This document shows, one piece after another, positions 1 through 12,706 of a stretch of DNA of 64,000 bases. The translations under genes and the position numbers were made by a program. Source of the DNA: Cardiocondyla obscurior (lineage: Eukaryota; Arthropoda; Insecta; Hymenoptera; Formicidae); assembly GCF_019399895.1 (NCBI RefSeq), contig NC_091888.1, positions 1,148,501-1,212,500 on the forward strand. Direction: 5' to 3'. Each line of letters opens with the position of its first letter. The stretch's first letter is position 1. Under the pieces are notes generated by a model. The model was not told the DNA's origin, did not search any database, and saw only the letters and a list, made by a program, of their open reading frames with translations.

Positions 1-2059
1 AGGGATGGCGTTTTGGGATTTTATAACTCGAAACAGTATCTAATTACGATGTACGCGTTATCGATGTATTATCAATGCCAATTCCACGGATTTACAGAGC
101 ATTAGGATTGGATCTCAGGTTTACATTCCGCCACTCGCTCATCCAAGAATAATTCCCTGGTTGATTGGCATCATTCATCTCGAGATGAATACCCTACCCT
201 TCCCCCGCTACCAAACGGAGATGAACTTCCGCAATTAGATATCAGTTACGATCGCGATCTGCGGTAAGTGCGATTGAAATTGCAATGATACGGGCTCCAA
301 ATGTATTTCCGCGGGGCGTGATAGCTAACTATTTCCGTGGATTTAGCTTATCGTTTTTCTCTTCGTTCCTGCGCTTTTGTCTTTGACTATCATCGATTGC
401 TTCTACCCCGCGCGACAAAAAAGAAATTTTCGCAGTCTACCCCGTGATGCTCCTTTGTCAAGCGATGATAAAAAAGATGGGCTTGTAAACAACTTGGAAT
501 GAAACTAATGCACGAAAAGGGCTATTGTGCTAATTGTCGGGACTCCCCTCCCCTCAGTCTCGCAAGTTTCACGTAATTGTTTTAAGAATTCATTGTTACT
601 TGCCGCCCGACACCATTATGAGCAGGCGACAAAGTAATAAGCCGTAATTAAATCTCTAAAGATGGTTAAATTGTATCAAGCGAATTCTTAATAACGATAT
701 TCCTACCGAGAAACAAAAGTTTCTCTCTTTATCAACGTATTGTCTCGGGGGAGAGAAAAAAATTGAGTTTTCTTTCACGTTCCTTTTCACGGTTACATAA
801 ATATTGTTCCGTAATAAAAGATGTAAATTAATCCTCGGGATTTAAGAATTTCGCAGGTGATAATTTAAATAATTACTTTTACGGTACTTTAATTAATACG
901 GCTAATTTCACGCCAATAATTTGTGATGTGTAATTCCCCGTTTGAGAATTTTATTAAAAAGGAAAATAAGAGCGTTCGAGTGCTACGTATTACGTATAAA
1001 AGATTGCCCTCTCCGTCGAGCGGATGTGAACCTTAAAGGAAAGGGCGGACGACAGACTGACGATTATAATTTTCGTACACCTCTTCCGTAATTAAACGGA
1101 AGAAGGAAGTCGTGGGAACAGCTGAAGCTATCGTGCTTAGCCCGACTGTTTCGCGTCGAAGTGGTTTTGTGCCAGGCGATGTTTCGCGTCGTACTTTGGT
1201 GTAGCAATAAACTGGCTGAACGGTCAAAGGTTCTCAACTTTTCATTTTATCAGAAATAATGGACTGTACGTCAAAGGCAAAATGAGGAAACTATTATTGA
1301 AAAGAAAAGATATGAGAGACAGAGAGAGAGAGAGGAAGGGAGAAGAACAAGTGCGAAAGACAACACTTCGGTGAGAACACGCGATAGAGAACACTATGCA
1401 GAGATTGATTTTCCACGGTCGATTCTTTGCATGAACGATCGATTCTACTCCGAACGTTTTTCTTTCCCTTTGTCCTAACGCGTCCACGGATTACGGTTTT
1501 GTTGAATTCGGCTTTTTCCGCGGACCAGGAAAATGGGGGGATTAACGGAATCCTAAAACGAGCGTGAATGTTTGTCTCTCCCGTTTTTGTCTACTAGCAA
1601 GCTCGGCTTGTCGTGCCGGACTCTCGTTGCTGAACGACGTCGAATGAACGTACCGTTAAAAAGATTAAATTTGTACGAGAAATCCGGCATCTATCGGAAT
1701 CTATCAGGCAATCTGTCAATACGTTGGCTATTGGTTTATGCGCGCCGTCTATGAAATGTATTTTTATATAATCAAGAATATTTTTATCTGCGCATTTAAA
1801 TATTTGATAATATAAGTTATATATGAAAAAATATGCAATCGTGAAATTTTCAATATTTATTTCGACATAAAATCTGATTGTTTTATTGAAAAATAAAATT
1901 TAATATCAATATATATATTTTATTAAAATAGAAAGTGAAAAGTTAACATAAATACATGTCACACTTTCCCACTTGATTATTATTAATTTAATGTAATTAG
2001 CAATGATATCGGTTTGCTCGCTTAAGGATTTTTCTCGATACGGCGTAACACTGTTTCAC
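1..2059. other. Non-coding, no gene seen
   Basis: AT-rich intergenic or intronic sequence. It contains a GA microsatellite at 1314-1335. Open frames are short and unremarkable. Confidence 0.6.
1314..1335 (+). repeat. GA microsatellite
   Basis: Nearly pure GA dinucleotide repeat. Confidence 0.85.
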
Positions 2060-2620
2060 GGCATAAAACAGCAAAGTAAGGCTATTATGCTGCGGCCTCG
2101 CAATAAAGGACGACGAGAATAGTTCGAAAAGCGTCGTGCCAACCGGGGAAAGGTACCGGCCACGTCGCAGCAAATGACTAACGCTGCACGAAAATGTTTC
2201 ATTGCACCCTCGGTCGCGGTAAACTGCTACCTCTTCGTTTTGTCCGCGCGGTTTTCTGTTCTCTCCGCGCACGAGCGAAATTCGAATGAGCGCGCGGCCT
2301 CGGATGAGAGACGACCGAAAGCTGGTACGCGAGAGGCAACAAATGCAGCTTTTGCTGCGCGACCGGCGTCCTCGGCCATTAGAAATTCTAAGTTCATCGA
2401 TGGTAAACCGCGAAGTAGGAAGTTTCGCGTCTGGCGAAGTCAACAGAGCGTTAAAGGCGACGACCACGTTCTCCCTCTTTCGGAAAGGGGATGGCTGTTC
2501 TCTCTATCTCTCGCTCCCTGACTCCGTTCAACCCTCGGTACCGTGTTCCTCGATGCGGACAGCAAGTTCGAGCGCTACGCTCGAAGAAAGTAACAAAGCA
2601 TCGAGACACGACGCTGCTCC
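2060..2620. other. CpG-rich islet
   Basis: A roughly 560-base block with clearly higher GC and many CpG, flanked by AT-rich DNA. Overlapping open frames on both strands follow from the composition. It may be an unmethylated promoter or enhancer. No core promoter elements or recognised exon. Confidence 0.3.
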
Positions 2621-4680
2621 GCAGCCTTTTATGGTACATGTATAATTAAGGAAAAACGGCTGTACGTCGTTGTAATCATTGAGGCGTTGTGCGAGTTAAT
2701 GGCCGACGTGATTAATGATGTTACCGCGGCTCGACTAAGAGAGTAATATACTACCGGGTGGGTGATGTATGACGCGTAAGTAAAAGTTAAGTCGCGGGAC
2801 AGGAGCCCGGCGATAGTTAAATGGGCTAGTTGATGATTCAATTGCATAAGCCGCGCGAAATAGTAATACAAAGTCGGTAATAGTCAGAGGTACATTTCGA
2901 AACTAGGAAGCTCGACGCCGTAATTACTCCTTTGCGTGACTTACTCTTTTTAATTTATGTCACGCCAAAAGTCTAACAAAAGAGCATGTAGCATTTTTGT
3001 AACGTCCATTTTTGTAAAGCTTTTAAGAATAAAAATTATTACGCCGCCACCGTTACAAATTGCTCGTGCACACGCACCGCCTACGCTTTGTTGTAACGAA
3101 TCGTAACGTTTTGCCGGAATATGGAGGGGGGGGGAGAGGAGTATGTAAATTGAGAGTATTGTAAAGAGGAAACCGCAATCGTGAGTTAAGTGGAGTTGCA
3201 AATTTACGCGCGCCGCTTCAAAACGCCGCCAATTGCTCGTCAAAACAATCTGAAGCCCGGCGTGCCGGAAGAGGCTTGCATATTCAGCGCGTCCCGTAGA
3301 ATCAGACGTCTGTGCAGTCTGGTTGATTCAAAAGCAGGTTTAACGATAATTCCTAACTGCGATATGACCGAACATAGTATCTCGGCATTTCCGCGAATTC
3401 GCTTATAACGGCATCAGAGCAAATGCTAATATTGGTACAATCTCTCTGTCACTTCCGATTTCAGGCGTTGCCTGGCACACGACGCGCAAGAACCTCACGT
3501 CATTCGCTCCACGCTAATGGTAATGTGCTAGACCTCATATACATCTTAAGAAGAACGAGAGAGAGGAAGAAGAGCGAGAAAGGGATGAAGTGTTCGCAAG
3601 CTGGCAAATGAAATACGATTTAGAATGTGGAGTCTTCTCCATTTCAGCAGAAGTATTTCTCGAAAAAAAAAAAATGGGGGGGGTTTTTCCTCGCGACGAT
3701 TATCAACAAAATTAAATCGGAAGAAATTTCTTTATAACAGAAATGTGCTGAAAAGTTGGTATGGAATTATTAAAAAAATTTAGCATAAATGGACGATAAA
3801 TTCATGGAAAACTCGCTTGGCACTGTAGTGGAAGTCCACGTCCCGGCACCTGTGCAGAACTCGCGAATAAGTTCTTATTTATACCGTCGAACGCACATTA
3901 TTTTTCACAGACCGTCTCAGGAAGTTCCCGGTAACTTTTTTGGAGCGCGTAATGGTGGTCAGAAAAACTCGCGCTACTCCTCATTAAATATTTATTCGGG
4001 GATAGGGAGACGGATGAAATAATTTTTTATCCGCGCTCAGAAATGCAATGGCAATTCTCAAGAGAAACCAAAGAGAAGAATTTAGAAGCTAAGATAAAAT
4101 CTAATTTATATATTTTATTGTACATATATTTATTATATATAAAGCTAAAACTGTTATTTAAAGAATAAACGTCTTAATTAAAAAAAAAAAAAAAAGAATA
4201 CTTTGCAAATGTATGAATATATGAGAAGCATTAGAGAATTTTTATTTTTATTTTACGTTTTTTCAAACCATTCAAGAAGCTACGTTTAATATCACTTACA
4301 TGATAAATTATTCATGTAATAATTGCGTATTCAAAAACGTGATTATACTTGTTTCTCGCGCTTATCCAAGCTGTAATGGCCTAGCTTCGACAACATTGCG
4401 CGATCATGAAAGAAGGAAGGGTGATAGGTGGAGGAGCGAAACGACGGCGAACTGGGCCAACAGCCTATCTCGGCGGCATAACTTGGCGCTGCTCTTTTCG
4501 CCCTACTCGCTATACTCTCGTGGCTCTCTCGTTCGTCCTATCGTTCTATCTTTCACACACATTCGCCTTTTCTCTCGCGAATGGTAGGGCAGATTCATTT
4601 CGTATTTATTAAATTTCATAAAGCATCCCGGCAGACAACACGGCTGTATTTTCCATTTTCTCGTCTCGACAGGCATAGCG
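2621..4680. other. Non-coding, homopolymer-rich
   Basis: No gene recognised. It holds G9 at 3126-3134, an A12 run followed after one T by G8 at 3663-3683, and A16 at 4180-4195. The segment from about 4400 is CpG-richer and leads into the candidate leader exon. Confidence 0.55.
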
Positions 4681-4687
4681 CGGAAAA

Positions 4688-4705
4688 GGGGGAGGGGAGG
4701 GAGGG
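4688..4705 (+). other. G-quadruplex motif
   Basis: Four G-runs of 5, 4, 3 and 3 separated by single A bases, a very stable predicted parallel quadruplex. It lies 72 bases before the ATG of the candidate leader exon. Confidence 0.7.
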
Positions 4706-4776
4706 AGTGTCGCGGAAAATGGAGAATGTGGGAAGAGGAGAGGTAGAAGAGATGACTACGTCCGACCACTCGGCCG

Positions 4777-4903
4777 ATGTCTTTCCTCCTTCCTCTGTCG
4801 CTCCCTCATTTCTGGCTTCTCTTTCTTTCTGCCGTCTTTCTATTCACCCGTACCGACGTACACACGCGAGTTCGTCTCTTTCTTTTGTCGGCTGCGTCGC
4901 AGC
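4777..4903 (+). CDS. Candidate first coding exon (hydrophobic leader) for the DIP-like gene
   Basis: An ATG at 4777 opens 42 codons plus one base before a good donor, C|GTGAGT. The peptide starts MSFLLPLSLPHFWLLFLSAV and continues FLFTRTDVHTRVRLFLLSAA-SQ. A hydrophobic segment at residues 3-24 could serve as a secretion signal. The single leftover base (C) is exactly what the 44685 exon needs (C + CG = Pro, giving SQ-P-LSDPP). A G-quadruplex motif and a pyrimidine-rich, CpG-containing block lie just upstream. Against it, the stretch is strongly pyrimidine-rich, so Leu/Phe/Ser/Pro codons arise by chance. The basic residues normally found before a signal core are missing, and the link would need a 39.8-kb intron. 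Confidence 0.27.
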
Positions 4904-5154
4904 GTGAGTTAGGTGTCACCGCCCAGTCGACCTGTTTTACATTTAAAAGCTCTCGCTGTGCCCCGCTATCTCGAATCGCGCTCACGGAACGGCGTGTGTG
5001 TACACGTATACCACGCCACCTCGAAATCTACAACTTTCTACGGAAGAGCCCAGCTAGTGCTTCTTCCGTAGTGGGAATCCGGTCCGCTTCAAGATGAAAG
5101 GACTACGGAATGATTCAGAAGTTTGGACAAAATGAGTCTTATATAGCTTATGAC

Positions 5155-5195
5155 TTTTTTCTTTTTTTTTTTGGGGAGGTTTTTTTTTTTTTTTT
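5155..5195 (+). repeat. Poly-T cluster
   Basis: Three T runs (6, 11 and 16 bases) separated by C and by a G-rich segment. Confidence 0.85.
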
Positions 5196-8100
5196 ATCTC
5201 GTCGTAAATTGGATGTCTTTCGCCAACGAAAATGTGACACGAGTGGATAGCGCGTGTTACCCTCGCAGAGAGTGTTGGTTTGATATACGTAAACTAGATC
5301 GTTATGATTTCAGCGCTCGTGCGATATAATTTCGGATGGTTTGGAAAATTACCCTGATTAACTTACATGCGAAATAAGATTACGTAATGCTTATTGCGTT
5401 ACACGTAACGTAAACGTTACATGTTTCTTTTATTATCGCGCTGATTGCATTATAGCGTCGCGAACTGTGACGGATGTCTATCGGCATTCTGAAACTTGGA
5501 TATTATTGCGAGAACCGGGACAATGATAACTCAATTTAGCAGCGAAGAAGACGTTCCAGCTGTCTGATATTGAAAGTTTTCGATGCCGACCACCGACGCT
5601 CGATACATTACGGCGGCACGTGTACGAGATATTGACCAATGACGCTTCACTATTGCTATTATTGGCTGAGATCTTATTGAAGTAGCCTTGCATCGACCCG
5701 GACTGGCAGTGCTGCTGTGCCGGCGTCAACCATATTTCAAAACGAACGGACGATATTAAAACCGGTATTAACGTCAAAAAGTTTACCGATATTTCTTCGC
5801 TTTACCATTGATTTCTACTTAGCCTTACAATCCGTCTTAATAAATACTCGATATTAATTGCGCGGCGAGGTATATTGATTCTTTCTTTCTTTTAATACAT
5901 CTTGGTGATTCAATATTCTGCAACTTTATTGAAATTAAAATGCATTTCACCCGAGACGGCAAACGTGACCGTTTAATAATAATTAACAATTGCATTAGTA
6001 TTAATCACATTTAGTTATTACATTTATTTTACAATTATTTTATAAGACGACTTTTTAAATGGTAATTTGCATTTTTCTTAGCAGAAATAATAAAAGTACT
6101 ATCTACAGTATCGGACAACAGATTTGTATTATTATTAAAAATATATAAAGCAAACAAAGAATTGAATTCTTAGTTCATTTTACCTTAAAGTATTTCTATA
6201 AAGCTATAAAGTAACGGTACTAAAATAAATTTTGATAACATTTATGTACGTCCTTCTTCATTAAATTAACGATTTCCTTGTTTTTATAAGTGATTATTTT
6301 GACAGCAACCTACTATAAATCAGATAGAATTTAGTTCACTTTTAAATTATCCAAATAGTCTGAAAGATTTACCCGATTATCTGCAAATAAACTAACCATT
6401 TCCATTCTATCTTATTTCTATAATCGAATGATAAAATAGGACCTTGCGATAGATTTAAGATAACGATTTTCTCTGAATAATGCAATAATACCGTTGAGAA
6501 TTTGACTGTAGGTTTAAAATCTAAATATATTCAAATCTATTTTTTTTCATCAAGCAACGATTGTATTAATTTTACATAAAATTTATTGTAGATAGCTTTA
6601 AAGATTTCCACCCAATTTTTAAGTATAGATAAAATAATCGATTTTAGAAAGCATTTTACAAACCGTGTCATATACTGTACAAAAATTTATGGCAATTGGT
6701 AATATTCTAAATAGCACACGTTGACTGTTGTATTTTTTAAACGGAAACTACACGCGCAATAATTTTTATTGTGCAAAATAATATTTCTTTTAATCTCCCA
6801 TACGTATTAGTATGATTTTACGTGTACCCGATGCTCAAAAAGTATCTAATAACATTTTAACCATAGCAATTTTTCTTGCGAGTATAATTTTGCAGCAAAG
6901 GATTTGGTCTCGTGAAAAATTGCAATTTATTTCAGCGAAGTTGATCTTTGCGCAGCAGCGCGAGAGCGAAGATATATCTAACTCTCCAATTTATCAGTAA
7001 TTCGCCGTAGCAAACATTTCTTCATATTTCTCTCGCACGGGTGTTCTAAAACGTAATTACTACATAATTACTCTATCGATTGCCGTAATTTCCGTGGATG
7101 CGGGGCTTATCCCGCCGGAACAAGTTTAACCAATTTCAAGTAAACAGCGTCAATCGGCGTTCTTCGTTAGTGGACCGAGCGTCGTCGTTTACAGGCTTGA
7201 TTAAATTCGAGTTTCGAACATTTCAGTTTATCTGCGCCCGAGTTCTTCCAGCAGTCGCGCCGCGCGGCATCTGCTTCGACGACGCGCGGAAAATGTTGGA
7301 AATGGGAATTTACAAGCGTATTGCCGCGACCATATTATTCGTCGAAAATGCTAGTATCGCTTCGACGTAGACGACGACGACGTTTCGCGCGATAAGTCGC
7401 CGGGATCTCCGGCGGGAGTCTGAATTCGGTGGGATTTCCTTATCTGTCGGCGGCGGCGTCGACGAGACAGCGACAGTTTCGTGCTGTAGTAATCGCCAGT
7501 GGGACGTAAATCAAATTTCAACTTTAATAGCCCTCGAAACTTATTCGATTCATTAATGCCTCGCGGAGCGGTGGCGCATAGCGATAATTCCTTTTCCCCT
7601 CGACAGGACCCCACCGGCTTCTGTCGTTCCTTTGAGAAGTAACGTGCGCCAGCCAACTTTTGTCTGATTTTCGCCCTCCGTATTCCCGCGTTATTTTCAC
7701 ACCTCGTCACGCTTATATGGAATTTTAATCGCGACGATCCCCGAAGTGATTTCAATTTAGATTACTCGATCGGCTCGAGCGACCCGACGGAACTATCGAG
7801 TTATCATTATCGAGGAGAGTTTTATTGTCCATCGAAGTGAACGTTATATGTAAGACGTAAGATAAAAAAGAAAAATCAAACTCAAAGCCTTTCACTTTCG
7901 GACAGTTATATATAGCTCAGGGTGTTTATAAACTTTTTTCGCGAGCCGTTTTTTATTGCGAGGAACTCGGCCGTGCTTCTAACGACGGTACTGAAGTCTT
8001 TAACCCGCGATCGTGAATATCTCCACGCGCTCTCGGTGAAGTTTCCCCGAAGAAACGCGACGTGGAATGAAAGCGATAAATTTAATTAGCGGAAATGTTT

Positions 8101-11100
8101 AGGTGTTCGGAATTGCCGTTAGCCACGGAGATACCGGGCATTCCACGGTGCCGATCCTCCGCGCGGCTTCTTCCGTACGCCTTCTTTCGTACGCCTCGGC
8201 ACGTGGTATTTTATGTAAGAGCGTTTTAGCGCGCTACGTCGCGCTTGCCGGTTGCGCCGGATTAAAGTAATTTCGTTGCGGCCGTGTATCATCTCAAGAA
8301 CTTTCCACGGTGTTTATTAGATAAATGTAGTTGCCTCGCATCCTACGAGTTAGGGAATGCGCGCTAAGGATGAGCCGGGACGTGCCGCGATGCGCAAAGT
8401 CGTGAAAGATGACAGCGACGACGTAGGTTCGCGTCCTATCCCCAAGACCTTCCTCCCTGTACTTCGTCACGATTCGCCACGAGTAAGGCCATAAATTACC
8501 CGCGATGAATTACGAAAATATGTCGCCGAATTTCCACATAGTTCACGAAAGGCGACCAGCCGGCTCCGGGAGTCGTTTCTGGCCGGTTAACGGCGCGGTG
8601 TGGGTGCGTACGAGAATGAATGAAGACGTGGCGGGAAATTAATAGCGAGTGGAGGAAAAGATGTTACGGAATTTGCGATAGAGCGAAAGTTTTGACCCGA
8701 ATGCCGTCCCGGAGATTAAGGAACTCCGAGATTCGACGAAGCGAGGAGAGCAAACTCGAACGGGTGAAAATCGCCGGGACGCAGGGATGATTAAATTATT
8801 CAATGTCATCGATTACAGATGATAGACTCGCGATAATGAGAGCGAAGATGATAAAAGAACGAGTCTCATGGAACTAGATTCGAACAGTTACGCGGATGTA
8901 ATCTAGCGTTTACATCTTCTATATTTTATTCCGTTTTAATATTATGATTCTGAATTGAATTTAGCAATTACGATGTTGATTAACTGCAAACGCACGTAGA
9001 ATAATTAAAATGAAGGAAGTGATGTCGGCGATCATGGTGATAAATTATATAATTACGGTAAAATTCGTTGGGTATCATTTCGCAAACGCGCACACGCATA
9101 TCCGCGTGTATTCAAATTACAGAGACCAGGAAATGCCTGTGGTTGAGAAAAATGAATGGTGACCGGAGACAGAAATATCGTTGAGCGCTTTGGTCGCGGA
9201 ATGCGGTGGCGTCCCGAATAAAATCCGTGAGGTAAAAGTTACGCAGGTAAATTCAAAAACAATCCTCGGAAATTCTACACCCTCGGTATCCGATAACGAG
9301 AATAACGCGTGCTTGGAATTCGCCGGCGAAAGGTACATACGGTGGATGAAATAAAAATTGGGCGGCAGAGGAAAGAGAAAAAGAAAGCCGTGTTCGCGAT
9401 TATATTGGGTCCCTCTTTTTTCGGTTCTATTTTTTTTTTACCCTAATTAAACGGAAATTGGTATCCTTTACGTCAAATATACGGCTGGACAACGCCCGGC
9501 GTCACGGTAATTTGTTGCGTTACATCACCGGTGAAAGGCTGATTAAAAGCAGTGAAACGAATGATGTGTGCGACGCACATCAGACATTTCTTGTCGGACA
9601 GCAAGTTTGGTGTGTAATTTCGAGGATTGATTAAAAGCTTCTAATAAAAAACGCAGAAAAAAAAAGAAAAAGAAAAAAAACAGAAATCCAACGTGAATAC
9701 ATTCATGTGTAAATATTACGCGAAAAAAATACGCGCAGTATTATAAATGTTGTGATACTCATTGTTTAAGAAAAAAAAAAAGAAAAAAGAAAAAGACAAG
9801 ATAGTATCGTGATTTTTGTATTCGGCTTCAGAGTGAGCAGGTAAATAATCGAGTGTTTAAAAAAATATTTTACTCGTAATGAAAAAAAAAGATTTGATTA
9901 GGTTCGTCGACTAAGTTGTAGTATTATAAACTATGAATTATTATAACGACTGAGACTTTAGATCAAAGCGGTCAATTATCACGTTCTCAGAAGACTTCAT
10001 TTTCGATTTCAGTTCGTAGGGTCTTGTAATGAAATAGGCCTTTCGCGGAAGGTTCTTTGATCTAAAGCTTTCGTCTCTGCTGTCTCGGGGGGTCTTTATT
10101 CTTCAGAACTGATAGATTTGATCGCGAACCAGCTTCTACCTCGCCTTATTGAATCCAAGTTTGCGTGTACTTGCGTGTCATCTCTCACATTCAAGTTTCC
10201 TTTGTCACCGAGCGTAGAATACTTTGTCAGTTGCTCTATTGCAGTTATTACGAGTTGTCTTTTAAAGAATTTTAAACTAGAAACACGCTGCTGTTCGTAA
10301 TGCATCGAGCAATTGTAAGATTTCATGCGATTGAGAAATTATGTTTTAATTCCCGAAGCTAGTCTAAAGTCTTGACGTTTTTCTAAAGAAGCGGCGAAGT
10401 TAAAGAAAAAAAAATTAAAAATAAAAATAAAATAAAAAGGGAACAAATGCGATTAATGTAATTTAGTGCAAGAAAAGAATAAATCGAATTATGAAATAGA
10501 ATGTAACTGAGGTATGACGTTAAACCGAGAATAAAATGAGCTGAAAATTTAACGAAACGCACAGTTGGCGATTTTAAACAGCTATAAATTACAGAGCGAA
10601 CTTTTCCCTTATTGTTATCTATATCTAGCGTCGGATAATATGAGAGTACCCAGACGTACTTAGTCTACGGAGAACTGAGAGTTATAGCAGTGAGCCAAGT
10701 GGCATTATCAGAAGATCATGCGAAAGGCACTAACTCGTGTATCATATATCTTGGCACGGGGTTATTTGTATCTACGAGAAACTGCTTCGAATTCCACTTT
10801 TTTTCCCCCGCATTTTGTGGCTGCTTTTCGAACCTCTCGCCATAAATTCATGCCCCTTACACCCACCATAAACTTGGGCAATATTTTCTCTCACCCTTCG
10901 TCGTCGTACCTTTCGGTGTAACCACTCTTCGAAAACGTCGAGCCAATGCGCAACGACGATCGATTTGTCCTTAAGATGAATTGGTTGTAACCGGGCACGG
11001 TTAGGTAAATTCGGGATAGAGTAATTCCCGAATGCATCTATTCTCGAGTGCAATACAGTAACGGAAACAGGGGCCCTACGATCGTCTTCCACATTTAACG

Positions 11101-12365
11101 CTAAATGGTCGATCAGTTACGTTATCTTGTCCGGCCTTTAGAAAAATCCTAATTGCTCTCTCAGCCTCAAACTGAGACGTGCGATCACGTTAATGTGATT
11201 CGAGAATAAACGCCATTTTCAAATAAATTTCGTTTAAATATATAAAAATAAAAATTATTGTTCCGTTGTAAAGAAATAATTTCTAAAATATTCCCTCCCG
11301 TAAATATTTAAAAATTGAGCTGTTATTTGAGGAAGCTCGCAGGTTAGTAACAATGTCCGCTTTAATTTCGAAATTCTTATTTTAACGCCTGATATACGAT
11401 AAGTTTATAAAACAATATTTATAAGTTTATAAATGGAGCAGCTAAACGTGTAATGGTTTCGATGCTACACAGAAAGAACAAGCCGGCAATGTATTCTTGA
11501 TCTTGTATACATCTCATCTCCAGATTACTTTATCTTCTAATAGTAATGGAGGTTTTCCAACTCCGGACAAATCTAATTTTCCACGTTGAAGCTGATGGTG
11601 TGCCCTGAATATTTTATCCCCGCGAAACTTCTCTTAGCTTTGCTAGTATCTACTGTCGATTCCTATAAAGGAGTCCGGGCTTACGCGATATTCTATTTTT
11701 TGATAATTTCAAAGTGCACGAATTCAGACACGTGTTGTAAATTACGTATATTAAAACTACGCGCAGAGATTAATTTAACAATTAAATAGAATTAAGATTA
11801 ATTTAAATAAACTTGTTGATTTATGAGTTTAATCGTTTATTATAAAATTACTTTGTGGCTTTGATATTTTGTACTAATTTATTTTATGTCATTGCAAGAA
11901 AGTTAAACCTACCTACAAGAAAAAAAATGTATTTAAATTACTCGTCCGTAAGTTTTTTTTTAATTATTATTTTTTTTTTCATTTAAAATATTATTAAGAC
12001 TTTTTTTGTGTTATGAATGTTGAAGATACTTCTAATTGCATTTATTTTACATTTGACTTGAGTAATGACGATATTGGATCCTTATTTAATTTACGGACGA
12101 GGACATGAAAGACATATCACAGACGCGACGTTAATGACTCGACGGCAAGGGTGCGAAATTGAAAAAAAGCGATGTTTGGAACGCGAAACCATTAAGTCGC
12201 CAAACTTCCACGGTGAAAACGAGACGCCTCTCCCGCTTCTGGATTTCTCTCGGCGAGAAGATCGGTCTCGCGCGCCAGACGATCGAACTTCCTGGAATCT
12301 TCCGGCGAGAGTAAATTGAAAGTATAAATTACAGATAAGGGATGCCGGACCCTTCGCGACTAGGA

Positions 12366-12386
12366 GGGTGCGGGGGAGGGAGGGGG
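12366..12386 (+). other. G-quadruplex motif
   Basis: G-runs of 3, 5, 3 and 5 with loops TGC, A and A, just upstream of the CpG-rich block that ends at the 12706 donor. Confidence 0.65.
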
Positions 12387-12646
12387 CGATCGTTCTAGAT
12401 CGTCTTGGAATGGGTGGTTGCACGAGAAGTCAGTCAGTTATGCCTTGAGCGTGATGCCCTTACCAATCAACTTCCTTAGGTAGCTTCAGCTCTCTCTCCT
12501 TCCGGTCCCTCTTCCGGCTCCTTCCGTCTCTCGTAGATCCAGATATTCCCAAGGAGCCGTCACCTTCCTTCTGCCTTTACCGCCTATATCTCGCTCCCGC
12601 GTATACGTGTGTGTTCGTGTGTACGGGTACGCGCGCGAGCTGCCTC

Positions 12647-12706
12647 ATGCGCGTGCATTATGCACCAGTGTTCGAGCGTAGGAATGCCAAGCACGAGGCT
12701 TTCGCG
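12647..12706 (+). other. Candidate 5' exon end with strong donor
   Basis: A GC-rich block (about 12480-12706) ends at a strong donor, GCG|GTAAGT. An ATG at 12647 gives 20 open codons (MRVHYAPVFERRNAKHEAFA) ending in phase 0; a second ATG at 12659 gives a different frame. Phase 0 does not fit the 44685 exon, so it would have to be untranslated there or belong to another gene. The peptide is not recognised. Confidence 0.22.

Larger units (their letters stand above)
4904..12479. other. Non-coding, alternating AT-rich and CpG-rich segments
   Basis: No gene recognised. T-rich runs occur at 5155-5195 and A-rich runs at 9645-9680 and 9768-9796. The stretch from about 7080 to 8900 is noticeably CpG-richer than the AT-rich 5800-6800 part, but no exon can be supported in it. 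A G-quadruplex motif is at 12366-12386. Confidence 0.5.
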
